64,000 bases of DNA from Nitrosovibrio sp. Nv4 (GCA_945860135.1 CAMAPK010000007.1:25901-89900); one strand, 5' to 3'. Shown: positions 50,696 to 61,232, counted from the first letter of the stretch. Program-made: numbers and translations. The notes: generated from the letters alone by a model not told the origin.

Positions 50696-50825
50696 ACATC
50701 GCGCCGGAATGGATTCCCACATCTGCATCCCAGCTTCATCATCCGGAGCGCATTCATGCGCGAAGAATTAAACAATCATCCCTGAAGGAGTCCCTGCCCC
50801 TCGACAGCCATGCTGATCGGCCAAG

Positions 50826-50862
50826 GTGCGACAAATTGCCGCGCGGCAATTTGTCACATTCC
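50826..50862. promoter_or_regulatory. Palindromic promoter-region motif, copy C
   Basis: GTGCGACAAATTGCCGCGCGGCAATTTGTCACATTCC upstream of fecI-like gene. Confidence 0.65.
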
Positions 50863-50939
50863 CGCCATTCCATTTTGCAGGAATAATACCGCGTCGTTCA
50901 ACAACTCATATTTATCTGAATTATGAGCACTGTCCAACT

Positions 50940-51455
50940 ATGAATCAGCCTGCTTCAATCACTCCACTTATCGACATGCTTTACCGCGAGCATCATGGCT
51001 GGCTATTCGCCTGGCTCAGGAAAAAACTGGGTTGTCCGCACCATGCCGCTGACCTTGCACACGACACTTTCATACGAATATTGTCTCTGCCGCGCATACC
51101 CTGCCTGCACGAACCCAGAGCCTATCTGACCATTACCGCCAAGCGACTGATTATCGACCAGGCGCGACGGCGGCAGATCGAGCAGTCCTACCTGGCTGAG
51201 CTGGCTCTTGCCGCTGAAACGATGCGAAATTTTCCTTCACCAGTAGAAATCCTGGCCGTCATTCAGGCGCTGACGCAGATCAGCGCTGCACTGGATGGAC
51301 TTGCGGAAAAACCGCGGCTAGCCTTTTTGCTGCACTACCTTGATGGACAAACGCATGCTGCCGTCGCTAGCCAACTGGGAGTTTCGACCAAGATGATCCA
51401 GAAATACCTTGTTCATGCGCTGGTGCATTGCCATCAAACCTGTTACTCGAACTGA
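50940..51455 (+). CDS. FecI-family ECF sigma factor
   Basis: LYREHHGWLFAWLRKKLGCPHHAADLAHDTFIRIL; region 4 TQAAVASQLGVSTKMIQKYL-like. Confidence 0.92.
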   Translation: MNQPASITPLIDMLYREHHGWLFAWLRKKLGCPHHAADLAHDTFIRILSLPRIPCLHEPRAYLTITAKRLIIDQARRRQIEQSYLAELALAAETMRNFPSPVEILAVIQALTQISAALDGLAEKPRLAFLLHYLDGQTHAAVASQLGVSTKMIQKYLVHALVHCHQTCYSN

Positions 51456-51475
51456 AACACGGGGCTAACCTTTTC

Positions 51476-52567
51476 ATGCGTCTACACGCTGCAACAAACC
51501 AGCATTCAGCACTCGATAACATCACTAGACAAGCAGCAGAATGGCTAGTCCGCTTATCGGCAGATAGTGCAACATCTTCCGATTACGCAGTTTTGCTTGC
51601 CGAGTATGAAAAATGGAAGCAGGCCGATCCGCGCCATGCTGAAGCAGATGAGAAAATGGCAAGCTTAATCGATCAAGCCCAGCAACTGCGTAATGTGACT
51701 CCCAACACAGCACCGGCTCGCGCAGCCATCGAAGCGGGGTTTACAGAAAACCGCAAACGCTCGCATATCAAGAGTGTTGGTGCGGCACTCGTGTTGGTCT
51801 TGGCGCTTGCCGTACCCGGCTGGCTCATATTACAGAGTTATCCACCGGCCTATCTGCTGGCCGATATGCGCACCGCCCCCGGCAAGTGGGAAACCCGCAC
51901 ACTGACGGACGATAGCCGTATTACGCTCAACAGCGCTAGCGCCGTCAATCTGGATTTTGATGCCAGCCGCCGTGTGCTGACGCTGGTACGCGGCGAAATC
52001 CTGGTGGATGTTGCGGCCGATCCCGCGCGCCCCTTCCTGGTTGAAACTGTCCACGGCAGTATTCGCGCACTCGGCACACGCTTCGTCGTCAGCCTTGACG
52101 CCGATGCCACCACACTCACCATGCTCGAATCCAGCACCACCGTACAAATGGCGACTGAAAAGAAATTGCAAGGCGAAGCAAAGGATAAGGCAACGAAAAA
52201 CGTGAACGGCACTATCATCAACGCTGGTCAGGGGGTACGCATCACTGCTACAGGAATCGGCGCGGTGGATGATATCGACGCCCGCGCCGTTTCGGATGCC
52301 TGGAAATTCCGCCAGTTGGTAGTGGAAAACCGTCCTCTGCCGGAAGTGCTGGATGAACTTGCCCGCTACCGCCCTGGTTTTATCCGGTATGACCGCGCCC
52401 AGATTGAAAACATGAAAGTCTCGGCCGTGCTGCCGCTTGACGATCCCGATAAAGCCCTGCAACTGTTAGCCAGAAGCTTCCCGATCTGGGTGCATACCGT
52501 CACATCATGGCTGGTGATAGTGGATGCGACAGATATGCTAATAGCAACGGATACATCCCGGAAATAA
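51476..52567 (+). CDS. FecR-family anti-sigma/signal transducer
   Basis: N-terminal AAEWLVRLSAD, single TM, ALGTRFVV FecR core; follows FecI; ORF-track start 51428 overlaps sigma gene. Confidence 0.92.
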   Translation: MRLHAATNQHSALDNITRQAAEWLVRLSADSATSSDYAVLLAEYEKWKQADPRHAEADEKMASLIDQAQQLRNVTPNTAPARAAIEAGFTENRKRSHIKSVGAALVLVLALAVPGWLILQSYPPAYLLADMRTAPGKWETRTLTDDSRITLNSASAVNLDFDASRRVLTLVRGEILVDVAADPARPFLVETVHGSIRALGTRFVVSLDADATTLTMLESSTTVQMATEKKLQGEAKDKATKNVNGTIINAGQGVRITATGIGAVDDIDARAVSDAWKFRQLVVENRPLPEVLDELARYRPGFIRYDRAQIENMKVSAVLPLDDPDKALQLLARSFPIWVHTVTSWLVIVDATDMLIATDTSRK

Positions 52568-52718
52568 TGACTCACGTCCCGCGTTGGGGGCAATACGCGA
52601 TAGAACTACTATTGTTGCTTACGTTCTAAAAATATTCAAAAAGTACACATTGTGGTTCCGGTTTTTGTTTCTCATCCGTCAAGGAGAGTGAGATCAATAA
52701 AATACAGGAATCCATAAC

Positions 52719-55115
52719 ATGCCTTCGAAAGCACGAGTGTCCACTGCAGAAGTTATCCCCGCAGCCTTCCCATCCCCATATCCCAAGACGTTAACCCGCC
52801 CTGACCCACTTGCTTTTGCTGTTCATCTCACCATGGCAGCAATACTCATGCTGGGTTTTACTACTCAAATCCATGCTCAAACCCCGGTTCAAACCGCTGC
52901 GCCTACCGCCAGAATTCACTACGACATCCCAGCCGGCCCGCTGGGCAAGGCGATCAACCGCCTTGCCCAGCAATCCGGTATCGCAATAGCGGTAGATGCC
53001 GACAAGATAAAAGAGTTTACCACCCAGAGTTTGAGTGGCAATTACACCGTGGAAGAAGGTCTCGGCATGTTGCTACGAAACAGCGGCTACACTTTCGAGA
53101 AAAATCCAGCGGGGTATGCGCTGGTGCAGGCACAGGAAGCAGGAAAATCTGCCAAGCCGGTGTCGGCTTCACCAGCACAAGAAACAGGAAAATCTACCGG
53201 GGCGGAACCGATATCACCAGCACCAAGTATCACCACACTCCCGCCGGTTGTGGTGGTGGCCAATCCCGTCATTGAAGGAAACCGGCTCGATGCTTTCTCA
53301 ACCATCTCATCGCTAGTGACACAGGATCAGTTGCGGGACCAGAATGCACTGGATCTTGCGTCCGCATTACGCCGCACCCCTGGTGTCCAAATTTCGCGCT
53401 TTAATCCTGTCGGTTCTTTTGGCGGAAATGAGGGGGGCGGGGTCTTTATTCGCGGAATGGGTGCCAGCCGTCCAGGAAGCGAAATTAAGACCTATGTCGA
53501 TGGCGTCCCGATGTACTTGGGGCCTTGGGGTCATCCGCTGCTTGACATGATTCCTATCAACGGGATGCAATCAATTACTGTTTACAAGAGCCCCCAGCCG
53601 CAGATAAACGGCAACAACTTCGCGTCAGTCAATTTAGAGACAAAGCGTGCCACGGAAGATGGTATCAAGATCAATGGCAGAGTCGCTGGCGGTTATTTTT
53701 CAACATTCAGCCAGCAGGCCGACATGACCGGCAAATTCGGGAAGGTAGATTTCATGCTGGCTCAAGGCTACGCAAGATCGAATGGGCACCGTCCAAATGC
53801 AGATGGTGAGCTAAGTAATGTCATGGGGCGTATAGGATTAAGTTTGAATGATAATTGGTCTGTCGGCGCAAATTTTCTTTATGTCAACACCACCGCAGGG
53901 GATCCGGGCGACAATCGGCGCTCTGCTCCAGCCGTGGCGCCTCGATTCAATACAGAGGCCGCCATGTTTGGGGCCAATCTGTCACATCAACATGGAGACT
54001 GGAAGGGTGACCTGCGTATCTATACCAATATAGGAACGGGCACATGGCGAAATCAAGATGCGGGCAACCCTTTTATTAACCCTTTTGGCCGTGATGGACC
54101 CACTACCAACACGATCTCCAAGTTTCACATGAGCGGGGTACGCTGGAAGGAGACATTCTCCCTTTGGAAGGGGTCGCAGGTTGTTGGTGGACTAGACAAC
54201 GACTGGATCTCTGGATCTATACATAATAATTCAGTATTTGAAGTATTCGGCGCATTGCCCACAGACTTTAAAGCGCCAACTATGACCATCACATCCCCCC
54301 ATATCGCTATCAATCAGACAATTGAACTCGGTCAGGGATGGGCGTTGAAACCGGCCGTTGGCATGCGGTATTACAATCACAGTCAGTTCGGGACGGCAGT
54401 ATCTCCGCATGCCGGACTCTCACTTATTTCTGAAAAAATTACTTTGTATGGAAATATATCGCGTGGCGTCAACTATCCGGGTCAGGAAGTCGCGAATTTG
54501 AATGCCATCATGCCCTTTATTTCGGGCTGGCAGAACCTTTCTCCTGAAAAACTGGACCATGTGGAAGTCGGTGTCAAGCTCTCCCCCTCAAAATTCACTC
54601 AGGTTGATGTCAGCTTATTTCACGATACGGTCAAAAATAAGTACATCTTCGCAGCGGGGGGGCCTTCAACGACGTTTCTCAATTTGGGTACCTATACTGT
54701 CCGCGGCGCCGAGATATCGGTCAAGCAAGTCATTAGTCAGAATTGGAATATCTTCGGTGGTTTAACGTTGCTTGATCCTAGCATCAATAACCTGCCGTTC
54801 GCGCCCAAGAGAGCAGTCACCGCCGGTGTCAACGGTAAGGTAGGGCCAGTTCGTCTGGCCGTAGATGTGCAGCATCAGTCAGAGTTCTTGGCCCTGAATC
54901 GTTCGAGGGATACGGCCACGGGTACCCCTAATACAACTATGCTTGATGGCTTTACTCTTTTAAATGCCCGCATATCTCATCCAGTCAGAATGCTGGGCAA
55001 GGCCGGTGAAATATTCATTGCCGCAGAAAATCTGCTGAGTAGTGATTATGGCTATCGCCCCGGCTATCCGATGCCGGGCCGTTGGGGGCAAATCGGCTTA
55101 TCCGCAAGCTTCTAG
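52719..55115 (+). CDS. FecA-like TonB-dependent siderophore receptor with STN domain
   Basis: STN domain IHYDIPAGPLGKAINRLAQQSGI, plug GVFIRGMGASRPGSEIKTYVDGVP, C-terminal GLSASF. Confidence 0.93.
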   Translation: MPSKARVSTAEVIPAAFPSPYPKTLTRPDPLAFAVHLTMAAILMLGFTTQIHAQTPVQTAAPTARIHYDIPAGPLGKAINRLAQQSGIAIAVDADKIKEFTTQSLSGNYTVEEGLGMLLRNSGYTFEKNPAGYALVQAQEAGKSAKPVSASPAQETGKSTGAEPISPAPSITTLPPVVVVANPVIEGNRLDAFSTISSLVTQDQLRDQNALDLASALRRTPGVQISRFNPVGSFGGNEGGGVFIRGMGASRPGSEIKTYVDGVPMYLGPWGHPLLDMIPINGMQSITVYKSPQPQINGNNFASVNLETKRATEDGIKINGRVAGGYFSTFSQQADMTGKFGKVDFMLAQGYARSNGHRPNADGELSNVMGRIGLSLNDNWSVGANFLYVNTTAGDPGDNRRSAPAVAPRFNTEAAMFGANLSHQHGDWKGDLRIYTNIGTGTWRNQDAGNPFINPFGRDGPTTNTISKFHMSGVRWKETFSLWKGSQVVGGLDNDWISGSIHNNSVFEVFGALPTDFKAPTMTITSPHIAINQTIELGQGWALKPAVGMRYYNHSQFGTAVSPHAGLSLISEKITLYGNISRGVNYPGQEVANLNAIMPFISGWQNLSPEKLDHVEVGVKLSPSKFTQVDVSLFHDTVKNKYIFAAGGPSTTFLNLGTYTVRGAEISVKQVISQNWNIFGGLTLLDPSINNLPFAPKRAVTAGVNGKVGPVRLAVDVQHQSEFLALNRSRDTATGTPNTTMLDGFTLLNARISHPVRMLGKAGEIFIAAENLLSSDYGYRPGYPMPGRWGQIGLSASF

Positions 55116-55219
55116 GAAAACACCCGCAACGAGATCATGCGGCGGCACCGGTGATAGTATTGATGCCGCTTTGACTTGGATATAAGGGGATCGGTTGTAA
55201 TTTCAAAATAAGAAACAGG

Positions 55220-56506
55220 ATGATACTGAAAGTACTCTACGGTCCAATCCGTCGAATCACACCCTGCTTGTTTTTAGCCCTGGCAGTCTTTGTTACTCCG
55301 CTGGCCGTCGCTCAAGAAACAGAGCCGGAGTCCATTCTTTTGCATGCCGCACGAGTTTTCGACGGCAATAACATCAGAACAAATATTTCGGTATTGGTGA
55401 TAAACGGGCAAATAGCACGAATCGACACGCGCGAATCATTCAAGTCCAGTAATGCGAAAGTCATTGATCTGGGTGATGCAACCATACTCCCTGGTTTTAT
55501 CGAATTGCACGCACATCTCGGCTTTCAGAATATTCCAGCCGCTACCGTTCTGAAGCATGGAATTACAACGATCCGGGATTTAGGCGGACCTGTGCACAAG
55601 CCGTATGGCGGCGACGGAAGCTTGCGGGTACTGACTTCCGGGCCGATTATTACGGCACCTGGTGGCTATCCCATTCCAAGCTTGGGTGAGACCCATATCG
55701 CCAAGGCTGTTGCCACAGAGAAAGAAGCGCGAGCAACTGTCCGTGATCTTATTAGCAAGGGCGCAGTCGTGATTAAGATCGCGCTGGAACCCGGCGGCGA
55801 AGCGGGTGCACCCTGGTTATCCAGTCATGGTCACGATTCCAACGGTTCCAGTCATGCTCATGGTCACGCCCATCATGCTCAAATGAATGCAGAGCATACG
55901 AATGCCCAGCACCAGCCTGCCCACGATGACTCGAAAAAAACATGGCCACTGTTGCCAGAAAATATCGTAAAGGTAATTGTGGATGAGGCGCATAAACATG
56001 GCCGCAAAGTGTCAGCGCATATCGCTGAAGCAAAAGGTGCACGAACTGCCATTAACGCGGGGGTCGATGAATGGGCCCACGTTCCGTGCGACATTATTCC
56101 CGAATCGTTATTAAGAAAAGCAGTGGCACAGAAGGTGAAAATAGTCACTACGCTGGATACCCTATCCAAATGTTCAGGTGTTGCTCACAACGCCAGCACC
56201 TGGACGGCGCTGGGCGGCGAGCTCTTATATGGTGCGGAAATTGCACACCCCGACATTCCCTGGGGCATTGATGCGCAGGAGCTGACCTATATGCTGCAAA
56301 TGGCAAAGATGAAACCGATTGATGTGTTGCGTGCCGTAACAGCAAAAGCAGGTCGGCATCTAAGTTTACCGCTGCTGGGTACTTTACAACCCGGCGCACC
56401 TGCCGATATTATTGCAGTGAAAGGCGACCCCACTCATGCGTTCAAAATTCTGGAGTATCCCGATCTTGTTATTTCCGGTGGCAAGATTGTAGTGAACAAT
56501 TTTTGA
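55220..56506 (+). CDS. Secreted amidohydrolase (imidazolonepropionase-like) with His-rich insertion
   Basis: Signal peptide; ATILPGFIELHAHLG; GAVVIKIALEPGG; GTLQPGAPADIIAVKGDP; His-rich segment aa ~201-237. Confidence 0.87.
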   Translation: MILKVLYGPIRRITPCLFLALAVFVTPLAVAQETEPESILLHAARVFDGNNIRTNISVLVINGQIARIDTRESFKSSNAKVIDLGDATILPGFIELHAHLGFQNIPAATVLKHGITTIRDLGGPVHKPYGGDGSLRVLTSGPIITAPGGYPIPSLGETHIAKAVATEKEARATVRDLISKGAVVIKIALEPGGEAGAPWLSSHGHDSNGSSHAHGHAHHAQMNAEHTNAQHQPAHDDSKKTWPLLPENIVKVIVDEAHKHGRKVSAHIAEAKGARTAINAGVDEWAHVPCDIIPESLLRKAVAQKVKIVTTLDTLSKCSGVAHNASTWTALGGELLYGAEIAHPDIPWGIDAQELTYMLQMAKMKPIDVLRAVTAKAGRHLSLPLLGTLQPGAPADIIAVKGDPTHAFKILEYPDLVISGGKIVVNNF

Positions 56507-56649
56507 AATCAATCTCCGGCTGACCTACTGGTCCTGCTAATACAAATGCGGAATCGAGCATAGCAGCGCATTGCTGCGCGCAAATTCACCCGTGCCTCTG
56601 AAGTGAAGGGACTCCTACAAGGTTTGTCTGTGTTCCATACCCCAAAGTG

Positions 56650-59600
56650 TTAATTGCGATCTTGCCGCCATCCAGTTTCTTGATCCGTTTCGAGCTTGAG
56701 CGGCCCTTTGCCGGAAAAGCGATCCAGATAAAGGTAAATCACGGGTGTGATGAAAAGCGTGATCACCTGTGAAAACAGTAGTCCCCCGACTACAGCGAGG
56801 CCCAGCGGTTGCCGCAACTCGGCGCCCGCACCCAGGCCGAGGGCGATGGGGAGTGCACCCATCAGCGCCGCCAGAGTGGTCATCATGATCGGCCGGAAAC
56901 GCAGCAGGCAGGCAGTACGGATCGCCTCAAACGGCGCCATGCCGCCGTTGCGCTGCGCATTGAGCGCAAAGTCGATCATCATGATGGCATTTTTCTTGGC
57001 GATGCCGATCAGCAGCAAAATGCCGATCATGGCTATGATCGACAATTCCATATTGAATAGCCACAGCATCGCCAGCGCGCCAACCGCAGCGGAGGGCAGT
57101 CCGGAAAGAATGGTGATCGGGTGGATGTAACTTTCATACAACACACCCAGCAGCACATAGATTACCAGCAGCGCGGCAACGATCAGCACCACCTGGCTTG
57201 CCTGCGAAGACTGGAATGCCGCAGCGTCGCCGGCGTAGCTGGTGAGAATGCTTCCCGGTAGATTCAACTCATGTTTGAGCTGGTCAATGAGCTTCGTGGC
57301 ATCGCCCAGCGCCGCACCAGGTGCGAGGTTGAACGAGATGGTCAAGGCTTCGAGCTGCCCGGCATGATTGATCGCGACCGGCCCCGCTTCGCGTTCAACC
57401 GAGGCAACACTCGATAACGGCACCAGTGTGCCATTCTTGGCGCGCAGATGAATTTTGCCGAAAGCGCTTTCATCGGTACGGTACTCGTCCGCTACCTGCA
57501 TGATGACTTGGTAGCTATCGCTGGAGGTGTAGATGGTCGAGACCTGACGTTCGCCGAAAGCGCTGTAGAGCGCAGAGCGGATGTCGGTCATTTGCACTCC
57601 CAGCAAATTGGCTTTGTCGCGATTGATATTGAGGCGTGCCTGCAAGCCTTTCAGTTGCGCGTCGCTGGTGACGTCACGGAAAATCGCTTCCCCACGCATA
57701 CGTGCCATCAAACCGTCGGCGGCCGTGCGCAGATCCTCGGCGCGCACACTGCGCATGACGTACTGATAACGGCTCTTGCTGTGTCGTCCACCGAGTCTGA
57801 GATTCTGGATGGGGTTTATGAAGACATTTATGCCGGGGATGACGCGCACCTCACGGCGCAGGTTTTCGACTACCTCATTCATATGTGGACGTTCGCCGCG
57901 GGGCTTGAGGGACATGAACAGCCGCGCACTGTTGCTATCGCTGGCGTTGACAATCAGCGTATCGACCGCTGGATGGGCGCGGATCACGTTGCCTGTATGC
58001 CGCAACAACTCGGTCATGGCGGGAAAGGAGATATCTTCCATCGCCTCCACCGTAATGGTTGCCTGGCCGATATCCTCACTGGGGAAAAACCCCTTGGGCA
58101 AAACCATGAACAGCACGCCGCTGACGGCGAAAGTACCAATCGCTATGCCAAGCACTATGCGGCTGTGATGCAGCGCCCAATCGAGCGCGCGTTCGTAGGA
58201 CACCAGTACTCTGGCGTACCCGCGCTCGAACCATGCGGTCCATTTCAGGCTGCGCTCATCGCTCTCCTGCCGCGTCAGGTAACGGCTGGCCATCACCGGC
58301 ACCAGCGTGAGCGATACCACGGCCGATACCAGCACTGCGATTCCCACCACAGCGGCGAACTCATGGAATAACAGCCCGATCACACCAGGCATGAAGAAAA
58401 CCGGAATGAATACGGCAACCAGCGAGAGGGAAATTGAAACAATGGTAAAGCTTACCTCCTTCGATCCCTGCAGGGCGGCTTGCAGCGGCGGCAAACCGTT
58501 GTCGATGTGGCGCACGATGTTTTCGAGCACCACGATGGCATCGTCCACCACCAGTCCGACTGCGAGAGTAATGGCGAGCAGAGAAATGTTGTCGAGGCTG
58601 TAGCCAAAGACGCGCATCAGTGCCACCGTACCCAGCAGCGAAATCGGCAACGACAGTGCCGGAATAAGGGTGACGGTGGCCTTGCGCAGGAACAGGAAAA
58701 TTACCAGCACGACAAGAGCGATAGTGATCGCCAGCGTGACCTGCACGTCGTGGATGGAATCGCGGATCGAAATTGAGCGGTCGCTGGTCAGCTTGAGCTG
58801 AACGGACAACGGCATCTGGACGATCAGCTCCGGTATCGCCGCTTTGATGGCATCGACTGTCGCAACGGTATTGGAATCCGGTTGGCGCTGCACCGAAAGT
58901 GTGATCGCACGTTCACCATTGACCCAGCTTGCGGTCTTAATCGCCTCCACGCTGTCTTCAACTTGTGCCACCTCCGAGAGCCGCACTGGATTTCCGCCCG
59001 GGGCAGTGGCCACGATCAGGCTTGCAAACGCAGCGGCATCATTGAGCTGGCGGTTGGCCTGGATGGTAAGGGTTTGACGCGACCCTTCGAGCGTGCCAAC
59101 TGGAGAGTTGACGTTGGCACTGCGCAGCGCCGCGGCGATGTCATCAATGGTCAGATTGCGCGCCGCGAGAGCTTCGGGATTCACGCGCACGCGCACGGCA
59201 TATTTTTTCTGGCCGTTGATCTGCACCTGTGCCACGCCCGGCAAGGTCGACAGCGTTGGCGAAATGAGATTCTCGGCAAAGCCGTTCAGGTCCGAGAGCG
59301 ACATCGAGGGCGATGTCAGCGCAAGAAAAATGATCGGAGAATCAGCCGGGTTGATCTTGCGGTAGGACGGCGGCGAGGTCATCTCCATCGGCAGCGAGCG
59401 CTGCGCGCGCAGCAATGCCGCCTGCACATCGACGGCTGCACTGTCGATGTCGCGCGCCTGGTCAAACTCGAGCGTGACCGAGGTGTTGCCCCGTGTGCTG
59501 GTCGAACTGATCACCGAGAGGCCGGAGATGGTGGAGAATTGCCGCTCGAGTTGCGTGGCAACCGAAGAAGCCATGGTTTCCGGACTGGCGCCAGGGAGCA

Positions 59601-59748
59601 ATGCACTGACCGAAATGGTGGGTGTATCGTAACTCGGCAGCGCGGCGATTGGTAACCCGCTGTAGGCGATGATGCCGGCCACTACGGCGGAGGCCGACAG
59701 CAGCACCGTCATGACCGGACGGCGGATACACAATTCGGAGAGGTTCAT
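56650..59748 (-). CDS. RND multidrug efflux permease (AcrB/MdtB family)
   Basis: 1032 aa, MNLSELCIRRPVMTVLL, HAE1-type repeats. Confidence 0.95.
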   Translation of the reverse strand: MNLSELCIRRPVMTVLLSASAVVAGIIAYSGLPIAALPSYDTPTISVSALLPGASPETMASSVATQLERQFSTISGLSVISSTSTRGNTSVTLEFDQARDIDSAAVDVQAALLRAQRSLPMEMTSPPSYRKINPADSPIIFLALTSPSMSLSDLNGFAENLISPTLSTLPGVAQVQINGQKKYAVRVRVNPEALAARNLTIDDIAAALRSANVNSPVGTLEGSRQTLTIQANRQLNDAAAFASLIVATAPGGNPVRLSEVAQVEDSVEAIKTASWVNGERAITLSVQRQPDSNTVATVDAIKAAIPELIVQMPLSVQLKLTSDRSISIRDSIHDVQVTLAITIALVVLVIFLFLRKATVTLIPALSLPISLLGTVALMRVFGYSLDNISLLAITLAVGLVVDDAIVVLENIVRHIDNGLPPLQAALQGSKEVSFTIVSISLSLVAVFIPVFFMPGVIGLLFHEFAAVVGIAVLVSAVVSLTLVPVMASRYLTRQESDERSLKWTAWFERGYARVLVSYERALDWALHHSRIVLGIAIGTFAVSGVLFMVLPKGFFPSEDIGQATITVEAMEDISFPAMTELLRHTGNVIRAHPAVDTLIVNASDSNSARLFMSLKPRGERPHMNEVVENLRREVRVIPGINVFINPIQNLRLGGRHSKSRYQYVMRSVRAEDLRTAADGLMARMRGEAIFRDVTSDAQLKGLQARLNINRDKANLLGVQMTDIRSALYSAFGERQVSTIYTSSDSYQVIMQVADEYRTDESAFGKIHLRAKNGTLVPLSSVASVEREAGPVAINHAGQLEALTISFNLAPGAALGDATKLIDQLKHELNLPGSILTSYAGDAAAFQSSQASQVVLIVAALLVIYVLLGVLYESYIHPITILSGLPSAAVGALAMLWLFNMELSIIAMIGILLLIGIAKKNAIMMIDFALNAQRNGGMAPFEAIRTACLLRFRPIMMTTLAALMGALPIALGLGAGAELRQPLGLAVVGGLLFSQVITLFITPVIYLYLDRFSGKGPLKLETDQETGWRQDRN

Positions 59749-60947
59749 TGCTTGCCTGCTGTTCTGCCAGCTTTGGCTTCACCGTCCCTGGCCTTGGTCG
59801 CGCTCACCACACTACCGGGCCTGAGATTCTGCGCGCCTTCCACGACGACGCGCATTCCCGGTGCGAGGTCTTCTCCTTCTATTACGGCAAATCCATCCTG
59901 GATCAAACGCACAGTGACCGGCAGGGAGGTTACCTTGCTGTCATCCCCGATTACATAAAGGAATTTCTTTTCTGGTCCAGTCTGTACCGCCTGCACGGGA
60001 ACCGTGAGAACGCCTGTCAGCGTACGCGGCGCAAGTGACACCGTGACAAACATGCCCGGCCAGAGGTGATTGTCCGCGTTGGGAAACTCTGCTTTGAGAC
60101 GAATGCTGCCGCTTGCCGTATCCACCGCATTGTCGACGAATATCAACCGTCCTTTCTGCACTTGTTGTTCGGCCGGGTCTGGTACCACGCTGACAGACAC
60201 TTCGCCTTTAGCCAGCGCCTGCTGCAAGGCCGCAAGCTCACGCTCGGGTAGCGTGAAACTGACGTTGATCGGATCGATCTGCGTGATACTCACCAGGGCA
60301 GCGCCATTCGGCTGTACCAGGCTGCCCGGATACACCGGAACAGCACCTGTGCGCCCGGCAATCGGCGCAGTGATTTCACCGAAGCCGCGCGTCACGCGAG
60401 ACCCCTGCACAGTGGCTTGGTCAAACCCATGCTGGCCGCGCAATCCGTCGACCTGGTTCTGCGCCGTATCGAGCGCGGCCTGTGATATAAATCCGCGCTG
60501 GAACAGCTCGCGCTGGCGTTCGAGGTTACGTTCGGCGTTCATTAGATCGGCACGGGCTTTGGTCAGTTGCGCTTCTGTCCTGCTGAGATTGGCATCTTCG
60601 GTACGCGCATCGAGCGTGAATAACCTATCGCCCTTGCGCACAAATTGCCCTTCTCTGATATGCACGGCTTTAACCGTGGCGCTGATCTGCGGACGTACCT
60701 CCACCATTTGCTGCGCGGATACAGTGCCGCTAGCCGTCAGTTTGACCGGGACATCACGCTGCGTCACCACGGCGCTCATTACCTGGACCGCTCCGGTGTT
60801 CCTGGGATTGGCCGCGCCACTCTGGTTGCGCCAGATCCAGGCGCTGGCAAGCAATGCAACAAACAGAATAGCGGTCAGCATGAGCCGCCTGCGACGCTTG
60901 GCGCGCGCTGCAGGTTTTGCAGAGTCTGTTTGCGAAATGACTTCCAT
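59745..60947 (-). CDS. RND efflux periplasmic adaptor (HlyD/AcrA family)
   Basis: GTVSAQQMVEVRPQISATVKAVHIREGQFVRKGD, operon with RND permease. Confidence 0.94.
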   Translation of the reverse strand: MEVISQTDSAKPAARAKRRRRLMLTAILFVALLASAWIWRNQSGAANPRNTGAVQVMSAVVTQRDVPVKLTASGTVSAQQMVEVRPQISATVKAVHIREGQFVRKGDRLFTLDARTEDANLSRTEAQLTKARADLMNAERNLERQRELFQRGFISQAALDTAQNQVDGLRGQHGFDQATVQGSRVTRGFGEITAPIAGRTGAVPVYPGSLVQPNGAALVSITQIDPINVSFTLPERELAALQQALAKGEVSVSVVPDPAEQQVQKGRLIFVDNAVDTASGSIRLKAEFPNADNHLWPGMFVTVSLAPRTLTGVLTVPVQAVQTGPEKKFLYVIGDDSKVTSLPVTVRLIQDGFAVIEGEDLAPGMRVVVEGAQNLRPGSVVSATKARDGEAKAGRTAGKQ

Positions 60948-61181
60948 CAATAAGCCCTACCTGAATCTGCTTCCTGAGTCGCAGGAGGGAGGGTGTAGCG
61001 AAGCGAAACCAATCGAAATCAACCGGGAATTGTTCATCGGTATCAAAGACCATGGGCCAATTTAACGGCAGCACTGCGAATTTGCAATCATCTCACGGCA
61101 TGTGCGCCGGTGTGTCGCAATTATAAGCGACTCGAACAAATGATGGCACAGCGCTATGTGGCAACCGGTCATGCCACGGCC

Positions 61182-61210
61182 AAAACTGCTCCTAATTTAG
61201 GAGCAGCTCT
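61182..61210 (-). terminator. Hairpin terminator downstream of TonB receptor
   Basis: Perfect palindrome CTGCTCCTAAATTAGGAGCAG followed by TTTT on the minus strand. Confidence 0.65.
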
Positions 61211-61232
61211 GGTTGAAGCAGCGGCGGTGGTT

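Noticed and set aside
57448-58371. 307-aa plus-strand ORF (also 58882-59655)
   Set aside because: Antisense shadows of the RND permease gene.
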